Of a stretch of DNA of 64,000 bases, positions 34,012-43,130 are shown piece after piece (position 1 is the stretch's first letter; the number at the start of each line of letters is the position of its first letter). The stretch lies in the NCBI RefSeq assembly GCF_000745835.1, contig NZ_JQKB01000020.1, forward strand, positions 29,503 to 93,502. Reading direction: 5' to 3'. This stretch comes from Belnapia moabensis DSM 16746. GTDB taxonomy: Bacteria; Pseudomonadota; Alphaproteobacteria; Acetobacterales; Acetobacteraceae. Under the pieces are notes generated by a model, which was given only the letters and a program-made list of their open reading frames with translations, was not told the origin of the DNA and ran no database searches. The translations under genes and the position numbers were made by a program.

Positions 34012-34710
34012 TCAGCCCGCCCGCAGCAACCCTGGCCCATGCTCCTTGAGCCAGGCGACCGCCGCATGCCGATGCGGCGTCAGCCGCTCGACCAGCGCCC
34101 AGAATTCCGGCGAATGGTTCATCGCGCCGAGATGCGCCACCTCATGCGCGACCACGTAGTCGAGCACCCAGCCCGGCGCCATCACCAGCCGCCAGGAGAA
34201 GGCGAGCGTGCCATCCGGCGCGCAGCTCCCCCAGCGGCTCCTGGTATCCTTCAACCGCACGCACCGTGCCGCGACGCCGAGCACCGCCGCATGCCGCGCC
34301 ACCATCCCCGCGATCCGCTCCGACGCAACCTCGCGCAGCAGCGTCGCGACGCGCGCCGCGACTTCCCCGTCACCGCCCAGCAGGATCGCGCCCGGCTCCA
34401 GCCAGGCCTCGCCCGGCCGCCCCGGGACGATGCGCACCACATGCGCCACGCCACCGACCGCAACCTCCGCCCCAGGCATGAAGACCACCGGCGGCGCCAG
34501 CGCCGCCAGCCTCTCCCGCACCCAGGCCGCATGGGTCTTCAGCAGCGCGACGCCCGCCGGCCGTCCCGCCCGCAGGGGCAGGGTCACCACGACGGCGCCG
34601 CTCCGCACATCGATGCGCAGGCTCACGCGCCGCGCCCGGGCCGAGCGCCGCCATTGCACGGGGCCGGAAAAATCGGCCTCCTGCCCGATAGAGTCGTCGA
34701 TGCTGTCCAT
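34012..34710 (-). CDS. YgjP-like zinc metallopeptidase (DUF45)
   Basis: 232 residues from ATG 34710; the frame is open further upstream but reads as shadow of the cupin gene. It has the YgjP signature TRSRWGSC (156-163) and the zinc site HEVAH at 189-193, with a third histidine in MNHSPEFW (H199). The family is a SprT/WLM-like metallopeptidase of unknown substrate. It starts 32 bases after the cupin gene and converges with the CBS gene. Confidence 0.88.
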   Translation of the reverse strand: MDSIDDSIGQEADFSGPVQWRRSARARRVSLRIDVRSGAVVVTLPLRAGRPAGVALLKTHAAWVRERLAALAPPVVFMPGAEVAVGGVAHVVRIVPGRPGEAWLEPGAILLGGDGEVAARVATLLREVASERIAGMVARHAAVLGVAARCVRLKDTRSRWGSCAPDGTLAFSWRLVMAPGWVLDYVVAHEVAHLGAMNHSPEFWALVERLTPHRHAAVAWLKEHGPGLLRAG

Positions 34711-34742
34711 CAGGCGACCATGCGCAGCAAGCGGACCGCCGT

Positions 34743-35063
34743 TCAACCCGGCAACGCTTTCAGCTCCGTCTCGACGAAGGACAGCGGCGCGCTCCCGGCA
34801 TTGACGACGTTGTGCTCCACGCCCGCTGTCCGCGTGTAGGAGACACCCGCCTTCAGCTCCGCTGTCACCGTCTCGCCGCCCGCGAGCTCGACGAGCAGCG
34901 TGCCATCCGTCACCGGCACGACGACATAGAGCCAGCCATGCCGGTGCCACCCCGTCTCCGCACCGGGATTGAAGTCCCAGCGCGTGACGCGGATGTTCTC
35001 GTCGTCGATCTGCACGGTGCCCACGGCGGGCTCCCGGCATCTCATGGGCTCGGTGAAGCTCAC
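34743..35063 (-). CDS. Small cupin-domain protein
   Basis: 106 residues if started at GTG 35063, which overlaps the upstream stop as GTGA; ATG 35045 would give 100 residues. A single cupin barrel is clear: PGAETGWHRHGWLYVVVPVTDGTLLVE holds the first motif histidines and glutamate-like positions, and AGVSYTRTAGVEHNVVNAG the second motif. A metal ion is expected. It is translationally coupled to the DapA-like aldolase gene, so it may bind or isomerise a related small molecule. Confidence 0.75.
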   Translation of the reverse strand: MSFTEPMRCREPAVGTVQIDDENIRVTRWDFNPGAETGWHRHGWLYVVVPVTDGTLLVELAGGETVTAELKAGVSYTRTAGVEHNVVNAGSAPLSFVETELKALPG

Positions 35064-35998
35064 TCGGCGGCGGCCTTCACGCCCAGCCCCGGCAATGGCA
35101 GCGCACCCGCCGCCTCCCAGGCCTTCCAGACCGCATCTGCCTGCGCCTGCGACAGCTTCAGGTGCGGCGGCCGGATCGTGCGCCAGCCATCGTCGCCCGT
35201 GCTGCGCGCGATGATCTCGCGCAGCCCCGGGATCAGCGCCACGCTCGTCGCCGCCTTGCGCGTCGCCGTCAGCACCGCCTGCGCCGCATCCGCCTCCGGG
35301 CCGGTGCGCTTCGCATAGACGATGCCGCCCCAATGGCTGTTCGCATTGCTCGCCGCGGTGATGCAGCCTGCCCCACCTTCGGCCAGGATCTTCTGCACAT
35401 ACTCGTCCGAGCCCGAATAGACCTCGAACCCGTCCTTGGCGAAGGCGTCGATCATCGCCTTCATGTTGGCATAGTCGCCGCTGCTGTCCTTCACGCCCTT
35501 CACCACGCCGGGGAAAGCCTTCAGCATCCGCTCGATGAGCGAGAGGCTGAAGGGCACCGCCGATTGCTGCGGGAAATTGTAGAGATAGAGCGCGATCCCG
35601 CCGCCCACGCGCTGAACCACCTCGGAGAACCAGGCGAAGAGCCCGTCATCGCTCGGGTTCTTGTAGTAGAAGGGCGGCAGCACCAGCACGCCGCGGCAGC
35701 CCTGCGCCTTCGCATGCAGCGTCAGCTCGACGGTATCGGCGAGCGAGGCGGTGCCCGTGCCCGGCATCATCGTCGCCGCCGGCACGCCATTGGCGACCAG
35801 GCCTTCGAGGATCTCCTTCCGCTCGTGCAAGCCGAAGCTGTTCGCCTCGCCCGTGGTGCCGAGCACGCCGAGCCCGTTGCAGCCATTGGCCAGCAGCCAC
35901 TTCGCATGCCCCGCCATCCGCGCCGGATCGGGCGAGAGATCGGGCTTCATCGCCGTCAGCACCGCGGCATTCACGCCGCCGAACAGGGCATCCTTCAT
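35060..35998 (-). CDS. Dihydrodipicolinate synthase/N-acetylneuraminate lyase family aldolase
   Basis: 312 residues from ATG 35998 (GGAGAG just upstream); the longer frame adds residues encoded within the overlapping UPF0260 gene. Family features are GTTGE at 47-51, Y140 in [10 protein letters not shown] and the Schiff-base lysine K170 in GVKDSSGD. It is a class I aldolase adding or removing pyruvate. It could be a true DapA, but the context (not with lysine genes) and the GTTGE plus FPQQS details fit the wider DHDPS-like catabolic group better. Confidence 0.82.
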   Translation of the reverse strand: MKDALFGGVNAAVLTAMKPDLSPDPARMAGHAKWLLANGCNGLGVLGTTGEANSFGLHERKEILEGLVANGVPAATMMPGTGTASLADTVELTLHAKAQGCRGVLVLPPFYYKNPSDDGLFAWFSEVVQRVGGGIALYLYNFPQQSAVPFSLSLIERMLKAFPGVVKGVKDSSGDYANMKAMIDAFAKDGFEVYSGSDEYVQKILAEGGAGCITAASNANSHWGGIVYAKRTGPEADAAQAVLTATRKAATSVALIPGLREIIARSTGDDGWRTIRPPHLKLSQAQADAVWKAWEAAGALPLPGLGVKAAAE

Positions 35999-36486
35999 GA
36001 TCTCTCTCCTCGCTTCACCGGAGGCCGCGCCTTGCGCGGCAGCTGCCCCGGCCATTCCACCACATGATCCTCGAGGGCACCCGCCTCGCGCTCCGTCACC
36101 GCGCGCCCGCGCACCGAAACCCCGGCCTCATGCACCGTCTCCGGAGTACCCGAGATCAGCGGATGCCACCAGAACAGGTCGCGCCCCTCCGCCACCAGCC
36201 GGTAGGCGCAGGTCGGCGGCAGCCAGTCGATCGCGGCGACCCGCGCCGGCGTCAGCTTCACGCAATCCGGCACATGCTGCCGGCGCTTCGCATAGTCGCG
36301 GCAGCGGCAGCTCCCGGTGTCGAGCAACCGGCAGGCGACCTCGGTGAAGACCACCTCCTCGGTATCCTCGTCGCGCAGCTTGTGCAGGCAGCACCGCCCG
36401 CATCCGTCGCAGAGGCTCTCCCACTCGGCGCGATTCATCGCTTGGAGCGGCTTGGTCTTCCAGAAGGGCAGGATATTGTTCACCAC
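35995..36486 (-). CDS. UPF0260/YcgN family Cys-cluster protein
   Basis: 163 residues with a GTG start at 36486. The family begins with PFW near residue 8, then [37 protein letters not shown]26, C29, C32 and C33 form the CxxCxxCC cluster thought to bind zinc or iron. [21 protein letters not shown] and FWWHPLISG are also conserved. The function is unknown. It overlaps the aldolase gene by 4 nt and is the first of a four-gene chain ending with the YgjP peptidase. Confidence 0.88.
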   Translation of the reverse strand: MVNNILPFWKTKPLQAMNRAEWESLCDGCGRCCLHKLRDEDTEEVVFTEVACRLLDTGSCRCRDYAKRRQHVPDCVKLTPARVAAIDWLPPTCAYRLVAEGRDLFWWHPLISGTPETVHEAGVSVRGRAVTEREAGALEDHVVEWPGQLPRKARPPVKRGERS

Positions 36487-36498
36487 CCCACCTTAGAC

Positions 36499-37548
36499 CT
36501 ACAGCCCCAGCAGATCGAGGGTCCGCCCCACCACCTTCGCCTCGTCGAAGCGCTCCGCGGCCCTTTCGCGCCCCGCCGCCCCCATCCGCGCCCGCATCCC
36601 GGCATCGCCCGCCAGCCGCCCCAACGCCGCCGCCAGCGGCCCGACGGTCGCCGGCGGCACGAGGAACCCCGTCTCCCCCTCCGCCACCATCTCCCGCGAG
36701 CCGCGGATATCGGTCGCCACCACCGGCAGCCCGCAGAGCATCGCCTCGATGATCGACATCGGCAGCCCCTCGAAATGGCTCGGCAAGGTGAAGACATCCG
36801 CCGCCGCCATCACCCGCGCCACGTCATGCCGATACCCGAGCCGCCTGACGCGCCCCGGCATCGCCGCCTCGGCCCGCGCGAACCACGGCTCCAGATCCTC
36901 GCCATGATCCGTCGCCAGCCGCTCGCCCACCACCCAGAGGACCGCCCCCGGCACCTCCTCCATCGCCCGGAGCAATTCGGGATAGCCCTTGTGCCGCACG
37001 AGGCGTGAGACCGCGAGCACCACGCACGCCCCCTCCCCCGCGCCGAGCTCCGCCCTGACCGCCGCCCTTGCCCCCGCATCCGGCCGGAACAGCGCCGGGT
37101 CCCGCCCATTCAGCACCGGCACGGCCCCGGGATGGATGCCGAGCCGCCTTGCATCCCCGGCCTCCTCCTCGCTGACGGTGAGGTAGGTATCGGTGATCCG
37201 CCCCGCCGCACGCTCAAGCGCCAGCGCCAGCCCCCGCCGCCAAGCCGGCCCCGGCTGGTTGAACAGGAAGCCATGGCAGGTATAGGCGACCTTCGGCACC
37301 CCCGCCGCCTTCGCCGCCGCCCGTGCCAGCAGCCCGCTGATCGGCATATGCGCATGCACCAGGTCGAACCGCTCCGCCCGGAACACCCGATGCAGCTCCC
37401 GCAGGCACCTGGCCTGCGCCACCGGATTGAGGCTGCGCGCCATCGGCACCGGGATGACGCGGAACCCCTCCGCCCGCGGCAGGTCGAGCAAGGGCCCCTC
37501 GGCACAAAGCCCCACCACCTCATGCCCCCGGGCGCGGGCGCCCCGCAT
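36499..37548 (-). CDS. Glycosyltransferase family 4 (GT-B)
   Basis: 349 residues from the first available ATG (37548). The C-terminal GT4 domain is clear: VVLAVSRLVRHKGYPELLRAM, then VMAAADVFTLPSHFEGLPMSIIEAMLCGLPVVATDIRGSREMV with the E-x7-E donor motif. However, the annotated start lacks the first strand of the GT-B fold. Upstream in the same frame the codons read KIAEVTNVDFSLRHFLLPL, a normal GT4 start, back to about 37605, with no ATG, GTG or TTG. A CTG at 37621-37623, 7 bases after the heparinase stop, is the only plausible start, unless the A7/C5 run at 37602-37613 hides a frameshift. It probably adds a sugar to an envelope polymer. Confidence 0.8.
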   Translation of the reverse strand: MRGARARGHEVVGLCAEGPLLDLPRAEGFRVIPVPMARSLNPVAQARCLRELHRVFRAERFDLVHAHMPISGLLARAAAKAAGVPKVAYTCHGFLFNQPGPAWRRGLALALERAAGRITDTYLTVSEEEAGDARRLGIHPGAVPVLNGRDPALFRPDAGARAAVRAELGAGEGACVVLAVSRLVRHKGYPELLRAMEEVPGAVLWVVGERLATDHGEDLEPWFARAEAAMPGRVRRLGYRHDVARVMAAADVFTLPSHFEGLPMSIIEAMLCGLPVVATDIRGSREMVAEGETGFLVPPATVGPLAAALGRLAGDAGMRARMGAAGRERAAERFDEAKVVGRTLDLLGL

Positions 37549-37630
37549 CAGCGGCAGCAGGAAGTGCCGCAGCGAGAAATCGACATTCGTGACTTCCGCT
37601 ATTTTTTTGGGGGCGATCTTCAGGGCGCGG

Positions 37631-39286
37631 TCAGGCTTCCGCCGCCTCGCCCGGTGCCGCCGCCGCCGTCACCCGGCCGAGCGCCCATTGCACCGTATCC
37701 TGCCCCGGCTCGGCCGAAAGCACGATCTGGCTGTTCCGCCGCTGCTCGCCGCCCAGGTAGAGGCTCTCCTCCAGGCTGACCGTGGCGCCGTTGGCGCGCA
37801 GCCGCCAGCTCTGGCCGGAGGGCAGCCGCAGCAGCACCGCCGCCTCGTCCTCGACCAGGCTCGCCGTCACCCCCGGATGCAGGTGGAACCGCACGACGAA
37901 GCCCGGCGGCTTCGCCCCCTGCTCCAGCATCTCGACGATATCCTCGCAGCGCAGGTCGTCCCCGGACTCGGCCAGGTAGAACCGCCGCCGATGCACCGCG
38001 CCGAAGGGCTTCCGCCAGCCGTCATGGCTCGCCTCCAGCCACTGCGCGCCATTCGCCTCGTGCCGCTCCTGCTCGACCCGCTCCGGCCGCCGCCCGAGCC
38101 CCTCATCCTTCAGCTCGCTGCTGTTGGTATCGGCGAGGATCAGCGTCGAATGCGCCGCCGTCGCCCGCAGCGCATCGCGCCAGGCGCCCTCCGCCCCCGG
38201 CGCCGCGCCGCAATTGACGATCAGCCTGTCCCGCCCCACCGACATCTCGAAGGAGAGCGACCCCGCGTGCGCATAGCGATCCGCCCCGCGCGGCAACCCC
38301 GTCTCGGCATCCCGCGCGCGCGCCGGCGGCGGCGCCGCGGCATCGGCGATCACCAGCGTCCGCCCCGCCTGCAAGCGATGGAAGCCCGTCTCCTCCAGCA
38401 GCATCGGCGCGCGGCCCCGCGCCTGCCCCTGGGTGAGGACGAGGTCAACGAGCCCCGCCCCCTCCTCCCTGGTGCCGTTGAACTGCGCGAGCCCGCCATC
38501 CCCATGCCGGAACAGCCTGAGCGCCTGCCCCGCCCGCTCCAGCACCGTGGCCAGCAGGGCCGGCGGATTGATCCCCGCCCCATGCAGCAGGTTGCGGATC
38601 TCGATCAGGTCCTGCATCGCCAGCAGCTGCTGCGCCGGCGAGCGCTCGACATGCCCGCCATCCGGGTGGAATTGCCGCTCCAGCTCCCCGGGCAGGAAGC
38701 GAAGCGCCCGCGTCATCCAGGCCTCCTCCTCCAGCGCGACGGCCGCCGCGATCGCCCCCTTCAGGGTGACGAGCGCCCCGCGATGCATCGCCTCGGCGGG
38801 CAGCGAGCCGACGACCCCCCGCGCATCCTGCGCCAGCCTGACGAGCAGCCGCTTGCGGAACCCGTCCTCTGCGGTCGCCGCCAGGAAGTCCCAATGCCCG
38901 AGCCAGGCCGAGACCCGCGCGGCCGCGACATCCGGCGCCTGGGCCAGCACCTCATCCGCCCCGCGCCCAAGCCAGTCCTCGGCCAGGTCCCGCGCCCGCA
39001 TCCGCGCCGCATCGGTGCCCAGCGCACGCAGGTCGCGCATCCAGGCGAAGCCATGCGCCGCCGCCCGCCACGCGACCGGCCCCGCCGCCGCATCCCACCC
39101 CGCCCCGCTCTCCGGGTCGAGCCGATGCGTCGTGCCGAGATACTCGAACTCCCCCCGCAGCAACCGCGCCCCGCGGTTGGCATCCCCTGGCCAGAGATCG
39201 CGGAAGGCCCGCGCCGGCGCATCCGGCACCTTCACCGGCCGCAAGCCGGAGATGAAACGCCGCGTCCCGCGGATGATATCGCGCAT
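37631..39286 (-). CDS. Heparinase II/III family protein
   Basis: 551 residues. The N-terminal alpha/alpha toroid is seen in WRAAAHGFAWMRDLRALG and HPDGGHVERSPAQQLLAMQDLIEIRNLL; the C-terminal beta-sandwich begins near YAHAGSLSFEMSVGRDRLIVNCGA and includes AAHSTLILADTNSSEL. Bacterial members of this group cut uronic-acid polysaccharides, though this alphaproteobacterial housekeeping type has no proven substrate. No signal peptide is seen. It begins in the stop of rpe (TGATG) and is followed directly by the glycosyltransferase gene. Confidence 0.85.
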   Translation of the reverse strand: MRDIIRGTRRFISGLRPVKVPDAPARAFRDLWPGDANRGARLLRGEFEYLGTTHRLDPESGAGWDAAAGPVAWRAAAHGFAWMRDLRALGTDAARMRARDLAEDWLGRGADEVLAQAPDVAAARVSAWLGHWDFLAATAEDGFRKRLLVRLAQDARGVVGSLPAEAMHRGALVTLKGAIAAAVALEEEAWMTRALRFLPGELERQFHPDGGHVERSPAQQLLAMQDLIEIRNLLHGAGINPPALLATVLERAGQALRLFRHGDGGLAQFNGTREEGAGLVDLVLTQGQARGRAPMLLEETGFHRLQAGRTLVIADAAAPPPARARDAETGLPRGADRYAHAGSLSFEMSVGRDRLIVNCGAAPGAEGAWRDALRATAAHSTLILADTNSSELKDEGLGRRPERVEQERHEANGAQWLEASHDGWRKPFGAVHRRRFYLAESGDDLRCEDIVEMLEQGAKPPGFVVRFHLHPGVTASLVEDEAAVLLRLPSGQSWRLRANGATVSLEESLYLGGEQRRNSQIVLSAEPGQDTVQWALGRVTAAAAPGEAAEA

Positions 39287-39966
39287 CAGTCCAACACCTT
39301 GGGTCGAAGCGCCCTTATGGCCGCCGCATAATCCGGCTTGCCGAACACGGAAGTCCCCGCCACCAGCGCATCCGCCCCCGCGGCGACGCAGCGCGTCGCC
39401 GTCTCCGCCGTCACCCCGCCATCCACCTCGAGGTCGATAGGCTGCCCGCCGGCCGCCTCATGCGCATCGATCATCCGCCTGAGCACCGTGATCTTGCCGA
39501 GCTGGCTGTCGAGGAAGCTCTGCCCCCCGAACCCCGGATTGACCGACATAACGAGGATGAGGTCGCAGAGGTCGAGCACGGTTTCCACCGCGCTCACCGG
39601 CGTCGCTGGATTGAGCACCACCCCCGCCCGCTTGCCGAGTGCGCGGATGGTCTGCAGGCTCCGGTGCAGATGCGGCCCCGCCTCCGGATGCAGGCTGATG
39701 CAGTCCGCCCCCGCCTCGGCGAAGGCGGCGAGATACGGGTCCGCCGGCGCGATCATCAGATGCACGTCGAAGGGGATGGAAAGGTGCCGCCGGAGCGCCT
39801 TCACCACCACTGGCCCGAAGCTGATATTGGGCACGAAATGCCCATCCATGACATCGAGATGCAGCCAGTCAGCCCCGGCATCGGCGACGGCCCGCGCCTC
39901 CTCGCCGAGGCGGGCGAAATCGGCGGCGAGCAGGGAGGGAGCAATCCGGACGGGGCGCTGAGGCAT
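39286..39966 (-). CDS. rpe: Ribulose-phosphate 3-epimerase
   Basis: 226 residues from ATG 39966 ([17 protein letters not shown]); the frame is open to 40068 but the extra part is not like the family. The TIM-barrel landmarks are [17 protein letters not shown] (metal ligands H and D), [19 protein letters not shown] and LEVDGGV. It interconverts ribulose 5-phosphate and xylulose 5-phosphate. It is followed by the heparinase gene with a 1-nt overlap. Confidence 0.93.
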   Translation of the reverse strand: MPQRPVRIAPSLLAADFARLGEEARAVADAGADWLHLDVMDGHFVPNISFGPVVVKALRRHLSIPFDVHLMIAPADPYLAAFAEAGADCISLHPEAGPHLHRSLQTIRALGKRAGVVLNPATPVSAVETVLDLCDLILVMSVNPGFGGQSFLDSQLGKITVLRRMIDAHEAAGGQPIDLEVDGGVTAETATRCVAAGADALVAGTSVFGKPDYAAAIRALRPKVLD

Positions 39967-40057
39967 CCCGGCGGTTCTAGCGGCGGCGGGAGGGCCGGGG
40001 CAAGGCGGCCCGGCCCGGCTCCACGCCTCGTTCCGCAACACGCATTCAAAATGACGA

Positions 40058-40081
40058 AGCCCCGCCATCGCTGCCGGGGCT
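40058..40081 (-). terminator. Possible terminator downstream of rsmB
   Basis: AGCCCCG and CGGGGCT arms (7 bp) enclose a 10-base loop 56 bases after the rsmB stop. On the minus strand the stem is followed by a weak T-rich stretch (CTTCGTCATTTT). The long loop and imperfect T tract keep confidence low. Confidence 0.35.
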
Positions 40082-40136
40082 CACGACGGTCCTGAGGCAT
40101 ACCGAAGGACCGGGATAGCCGCCCGACCCGGGCCCT

Positions 40137-41393
40137 TCAAGCTGCCGGCGAATCCCGCCGCCACCGCGCTACGAAGAACCCATCCATCCCACCCCGTTCC
40201 GCCCAGAGATCCGGCCGCGTCCTGAGCGTCCCCGCCGGGGTCACCGCCGCCTCCAACCCCGGCACCTCATCCGCCCGCACCGGATCGGCGACGAACCCCT
40301 CCGGCGCCGCATGCCCCTCCCCCTCCTCCGGCTGCAATGAGCAGGTGGCGAAGACCAGCCGCCCCCCCGGCGCCACCCGCCGCGCCGCCGCCGCCAGCAG
40401 CGCCCGCTGCACCTCCGCCATCGCCGGCACGTCCCGCGACCGCTTGAGGTAAGGCACGTCCGGATGCCGCCTTATGGTCCCCGTCGCGGTGCAGGGCGCA
40501 TCGAGCAGCACCGCGTCGAACACCGCCCCGCCCGCATCCCAGGCCGCCGCATCCGCCTCGACCACCTCCGCCTCCAGCCTGAGCCGCGCCAGGTTCTCCC
40601 GCAGCCGCGCCGCCCGCCGCGGCTCCCGCTCCACCGCCACCACCTGCCCCCCGGCCGCCACGAGCTGCGCCGTCTTCCCCCCCGGCGCCGCGCAGAGATC
40701 GAGCACCCGCTCCCCTGGCCTGACCCCCAGCACCCGCGCCGGCAGCGCCGCGGCCGCGTCCTGCACCCAGAACCCGCCCTCGGCGAAGCCCTCCATCTCG
40801 GCCACCCGCGTCCCCGGCGGATAGCGCCAGCTCCCCGTCGGCAAGGCCTCGCCCCCCTCCGGCGCCGCCACGCCCGGCGCCAGCGACAGGTCGAGCGGCG
40901 CCTCCGCCCGATGCGCCGCCGCGATCGCCCGCACACCTGGCCCATAGGCCGCATGCCAAGCCGACCACAGCCAGGGCGGCGTATCCAGCCGCTCCGCATC
41001 CAGCCCATCGAGCGCCGCCGCCCCCGCCTCCGCCACCCGCCGCAGCACTGCATTGGCGAGGCCGGTGAAGGGCTTCGGCACCAGCGTCACGCAACTCGCC
41101 ACCGCCGCATGCGCCGGCGTCCCGAGCAGCAGCAGCTCCGCCGCCCCCATGCGCAGTGCCTGCCGCACCTCGGAGGGCGGCTCCCGCCGCAGGAAGGGCT
41201 CCAGCACCGCATCCAGGCTCCCCGCCCGCCGCAGCACCGCCCCCGCGATTCGGTGCGCCGCCGCCTTGTCGCGCGGCGCGATCCCCTTCGGCAGCGCATC
41301 CAGCGCCTCCTCCAGCGGACGATGGCGGGTCATCACCGCCTCGAGCAGGGCGAGCGCGGCACGGCGGGTCGGGGAACCGAGATGGGAGGACAT
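40137..41393 (-). CDS. rsmB: 16S rRNA (cytosine-C5)-methyltransferase RsmB family
   Basis: 418 residues. A NusB-like RNA-binding helical domain occupies residues about 5-130. The SAM site is DLCAAPGGKT at 232-241, followed by LLDAPCTATG with C301 and the catalytic FATCSLQPEE with C351. Methylation of C967 in 16S rRNA is the role of E. coli RsmB. The RsmB call rests on the NusB-like domain, which RsmF and other RCMT proteins lack. It lies upstream of rpe on the same strand with a 170-base gap. Confidence 0.9.
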   Translation of the reverse strand: MSSHLGSPTRRAALALLEAVMTRHRPLEEALDALPKGIAPRDKAAAHRIAGAVLRRAGSLDAVLEPFLRREPPSEVRQALRMGAAELLLLGTPAHAAVASCVTLVPKPFTGLANAVLRRVAEAGAAALDGLDAERLDTPPWLWSAWHAAYGPGVRAIAAAHRAEAPLDLSLAPGVAAPEGGEALPTGSWRYPPGTRVAEMEGFAEGGFWVQDAAAALPARVLGVRPGERVLDLCAAPGGKTAQLVAAGGQVVAVEREPRRAARLRENLARLRLEAEVVEADAAAWDAGGAVFDAVLLDAPCTATGTIRRHPDVPYLKRSRDVPAMAEVQRALLAAAARRVAPGGRLVFATCSLQPEEGEGHAAPEGFVADPVRADEVPGLEAAVTPAGTLRTRPDLWAERGGMDGFFVARWRRDSPAA

Positions 41394-41441
41394 GCGGCGG
41401 TTTATGGCCCCCGTCCCCGGCGCGTGCTAGTCCGCCGACCC

Positions 41442-43130
41442 ATGCATCTCTCGGCCCTCTCCAGCCCGGACCCCTCGCTCGGCCTCCTGCCCGATGCGCT
41501 GCAACGCCGGCCGAAGCTCTTCCTGGTCCTGCTCTGCCTGCTGCTCTGGCTGCCGGGCTTCTTCACCCTGCCGGCTACCGACCGCGACGAGGCCCGCTTC
41601 GCCCAGGCCACCCGGCAGATGGTCGAGAGCGGCGACTATGTCCGCATCCGCTTCGGCGAGGAGGAGCGCAACAAGAAGCCCGCCGGCATCCACTGGCTGC
41701 AGGCCGCCTCGGTGCATCTGGTGGAAGCCACGCATCTCGGCACCCGCGACATGATCTGGCCCTACCGCCTGGCGAGCCTCGCCGGCGCCCTGCTCGCGGT
41801 GCTGGCCACCTTCCATTGGGGCCGCGCCCTGGTGGGGCGGCGGGCGGCGCTGCTCGGCTCGGCCATGCTCGCCTCTTCCCTGGTACTGGTTGCCGAGACC
41901 CATATCGCCAAGACCGACGCCGCCCTGCTGGCCACCATCGCCGGCGCCATGGGCCTGTTCGGCCAGGCCTATCTCCGCCCCGACGCCTTCACCGCCCGCC
42001 AGGCCGCCGGCTTCTGGCTGCTGCTGGGCCTGGGCATCCTGCTGAAAGGCCCGATCGGCCCGATGGTCCCGCTGCTCGCTGGCATCACCCTGGCCGTGAG
42101 CGACCGCGAGGCCCCCTGGCTCCGCGCGCTGCGTCCCGGCTGGGGCCTGCCCCTGATGATCGCCGCCGCCGCGCCGTGGTTCATCGCCATCGGCCTGGCG
42201 ACGGAGGGCCGCTTCTTCCAGCAGGCCGTCGGCGGCGACATGCTCTCCAAGATCGGCTCCGGCGAGGAGAAGCACTGGGGCCCGCCCGGCTACTACCTGC
42301 TGACCTTCGCCATCGCCGCCTTCCCCGGCGCCTGGATCGTGCTCGCCGCCCTGCCCAATGCCTGGCGCGACCGGCTGAACCCGCCGACCCGCTTCCTCCT
42401 CGCCTGGGTGGTGCCCTCCTGGCTGGTCTTCGAGGCGGTGCAGACCAAGCTGCCGCACTACACCCTGCCGCTCTACCCGGCCCTGATGCTGCTCGGCGCC
42501 GCCTGGGCGATCAACCCGATGCGCAACCCGCCCGGCCGCTGGCTGCGCTGGACCGGCATCGCCGCCCTCCTCTTGGTCGCCGCAGCGCTCGCCGCCGCCG
42601 CGCTCGCCGCGCCCTGGTACCTGGAGCGCCGCATCCTCCCCGCCGGCCTGCTGGCGATCCCCGCCGCCGGCGCCCTCGTCTACCTGGCCCTCCGCGCCGC
42701 CCGGCTGCGCGCCTGGGGCCGCGCCGGCCTGCTCGGCGCCCTGCTCGCCGTCCCGCTCTACGCGGCGGTGCTGGAGGGCGTCGCTCCCCACCTCGCCCCG
42801 CTCTGGGTCGGCCCCCGCCTCGCCCAGGCGGTCGAGTCCCGCGCCCCCGGCCTGCCCGCGGACCGCTTCGGCATCACCGGGCATAGCGAGCCCTCGGTGC
42901 TCTTCGCCCTCGGCCAGGACGTGCGCTTCCTCCGCACCGGCGCCGACGCCGCCGACTTCCTCGCCGCCGGGCCGGGCCGCGTCGTCGCCGTCGGCGACCG
43001 CGCCGAGGCCGATTTCCGCCGGCGTGCCACCGCCATCGCCCTGCTGCCGCAGGAGGTGGCCAGCGTCACCGGCTTCAACTACTCCCGCGGCCGATGGGTG
43101 ACGCTGCTGCTCTTCAGGCTGCCGTCATGA
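41442..43130 (+). CDS. ArnT/PMT-like lipid-dependent glycosyltransferase
   Basis: 562 residues from ATG 41442; the open frame upstream is an antisense shadow of rsmB. About 11-12 membrane helices. The first loop contains TDRDEARFAQATRQMVESGDYVRIRFGEEERNKKPAGIHWLQA, which carries the acidic D-E pair and K-K-P-x-x-x-W motif of the GT83 (ArnT/PMT_2) group. These enzymes take a sugar from undecaprenyl phosphate and add it to lipid A or another acceptor in the periplasm. Whether it carries aminoarabinose is unknown. It overlaps the DedA gene by 4 nt. Confidence 0.85.
   Translation: MHLSALSSPDPSLGLLPDALQRRPKLFLVLLCLLLWLPGFFTLPATDRDEARFAQATRQMVESGDYVRIRFGEEERNKKPAGIHWLQAASVHLVEATHLGTRDMIWPYRLASLAGALLAVLATFHWGRALVGRRAALLGSAMLASSLVLVAETHIAKTDAALLATIAGAMGLFGQAYLRPDAFTARQAAGFWLLLGLGILLKGPIGPMVPLLAGITLAVSDREAPWLRALRPGWGLPLMIAAAAPWFIAIGLATEGRFFQQAVGGDMLSKIGSGEEKHWGPPGYYLLTFAIAAFPGAWIVLAALPNAWRDRLNPPTRFLLAWVVPSWLVFEAVQTKLPHYTLPLYPALMLLGAAWAINPMRNPPGRWLRWTGIAALLLVAAALAAAALAAPWYLERRILPAGLLAIPAAGALVYLALRAARLRAWGRAGLLGALLAVPLYAAVLEGVAPHLAPLWVGPRLAQAVESRAPGLPADRFGITGHSEPSVLFALGQDVRFLRTGADAADFLAAGPGRVVAVGDRAEADFRRRATAIALLPQEVASVTGFNYSRGRWVTLLLFRLPS

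Noticed and set aside
35060..35998. Assignment of the aldolase as lysine-pathway DapA
   Set aside because: The neighbours are not lysine genes, and a DHDPS-like fold is shared by many catabolic enzymes.
40464..41441. N-terminal extension of the ArnT-like glycosyltransferase
   Set aside because: It is antisense to rsmB and Arg/Pro-rich; the membrane protein clearly starts at ATG 41442.
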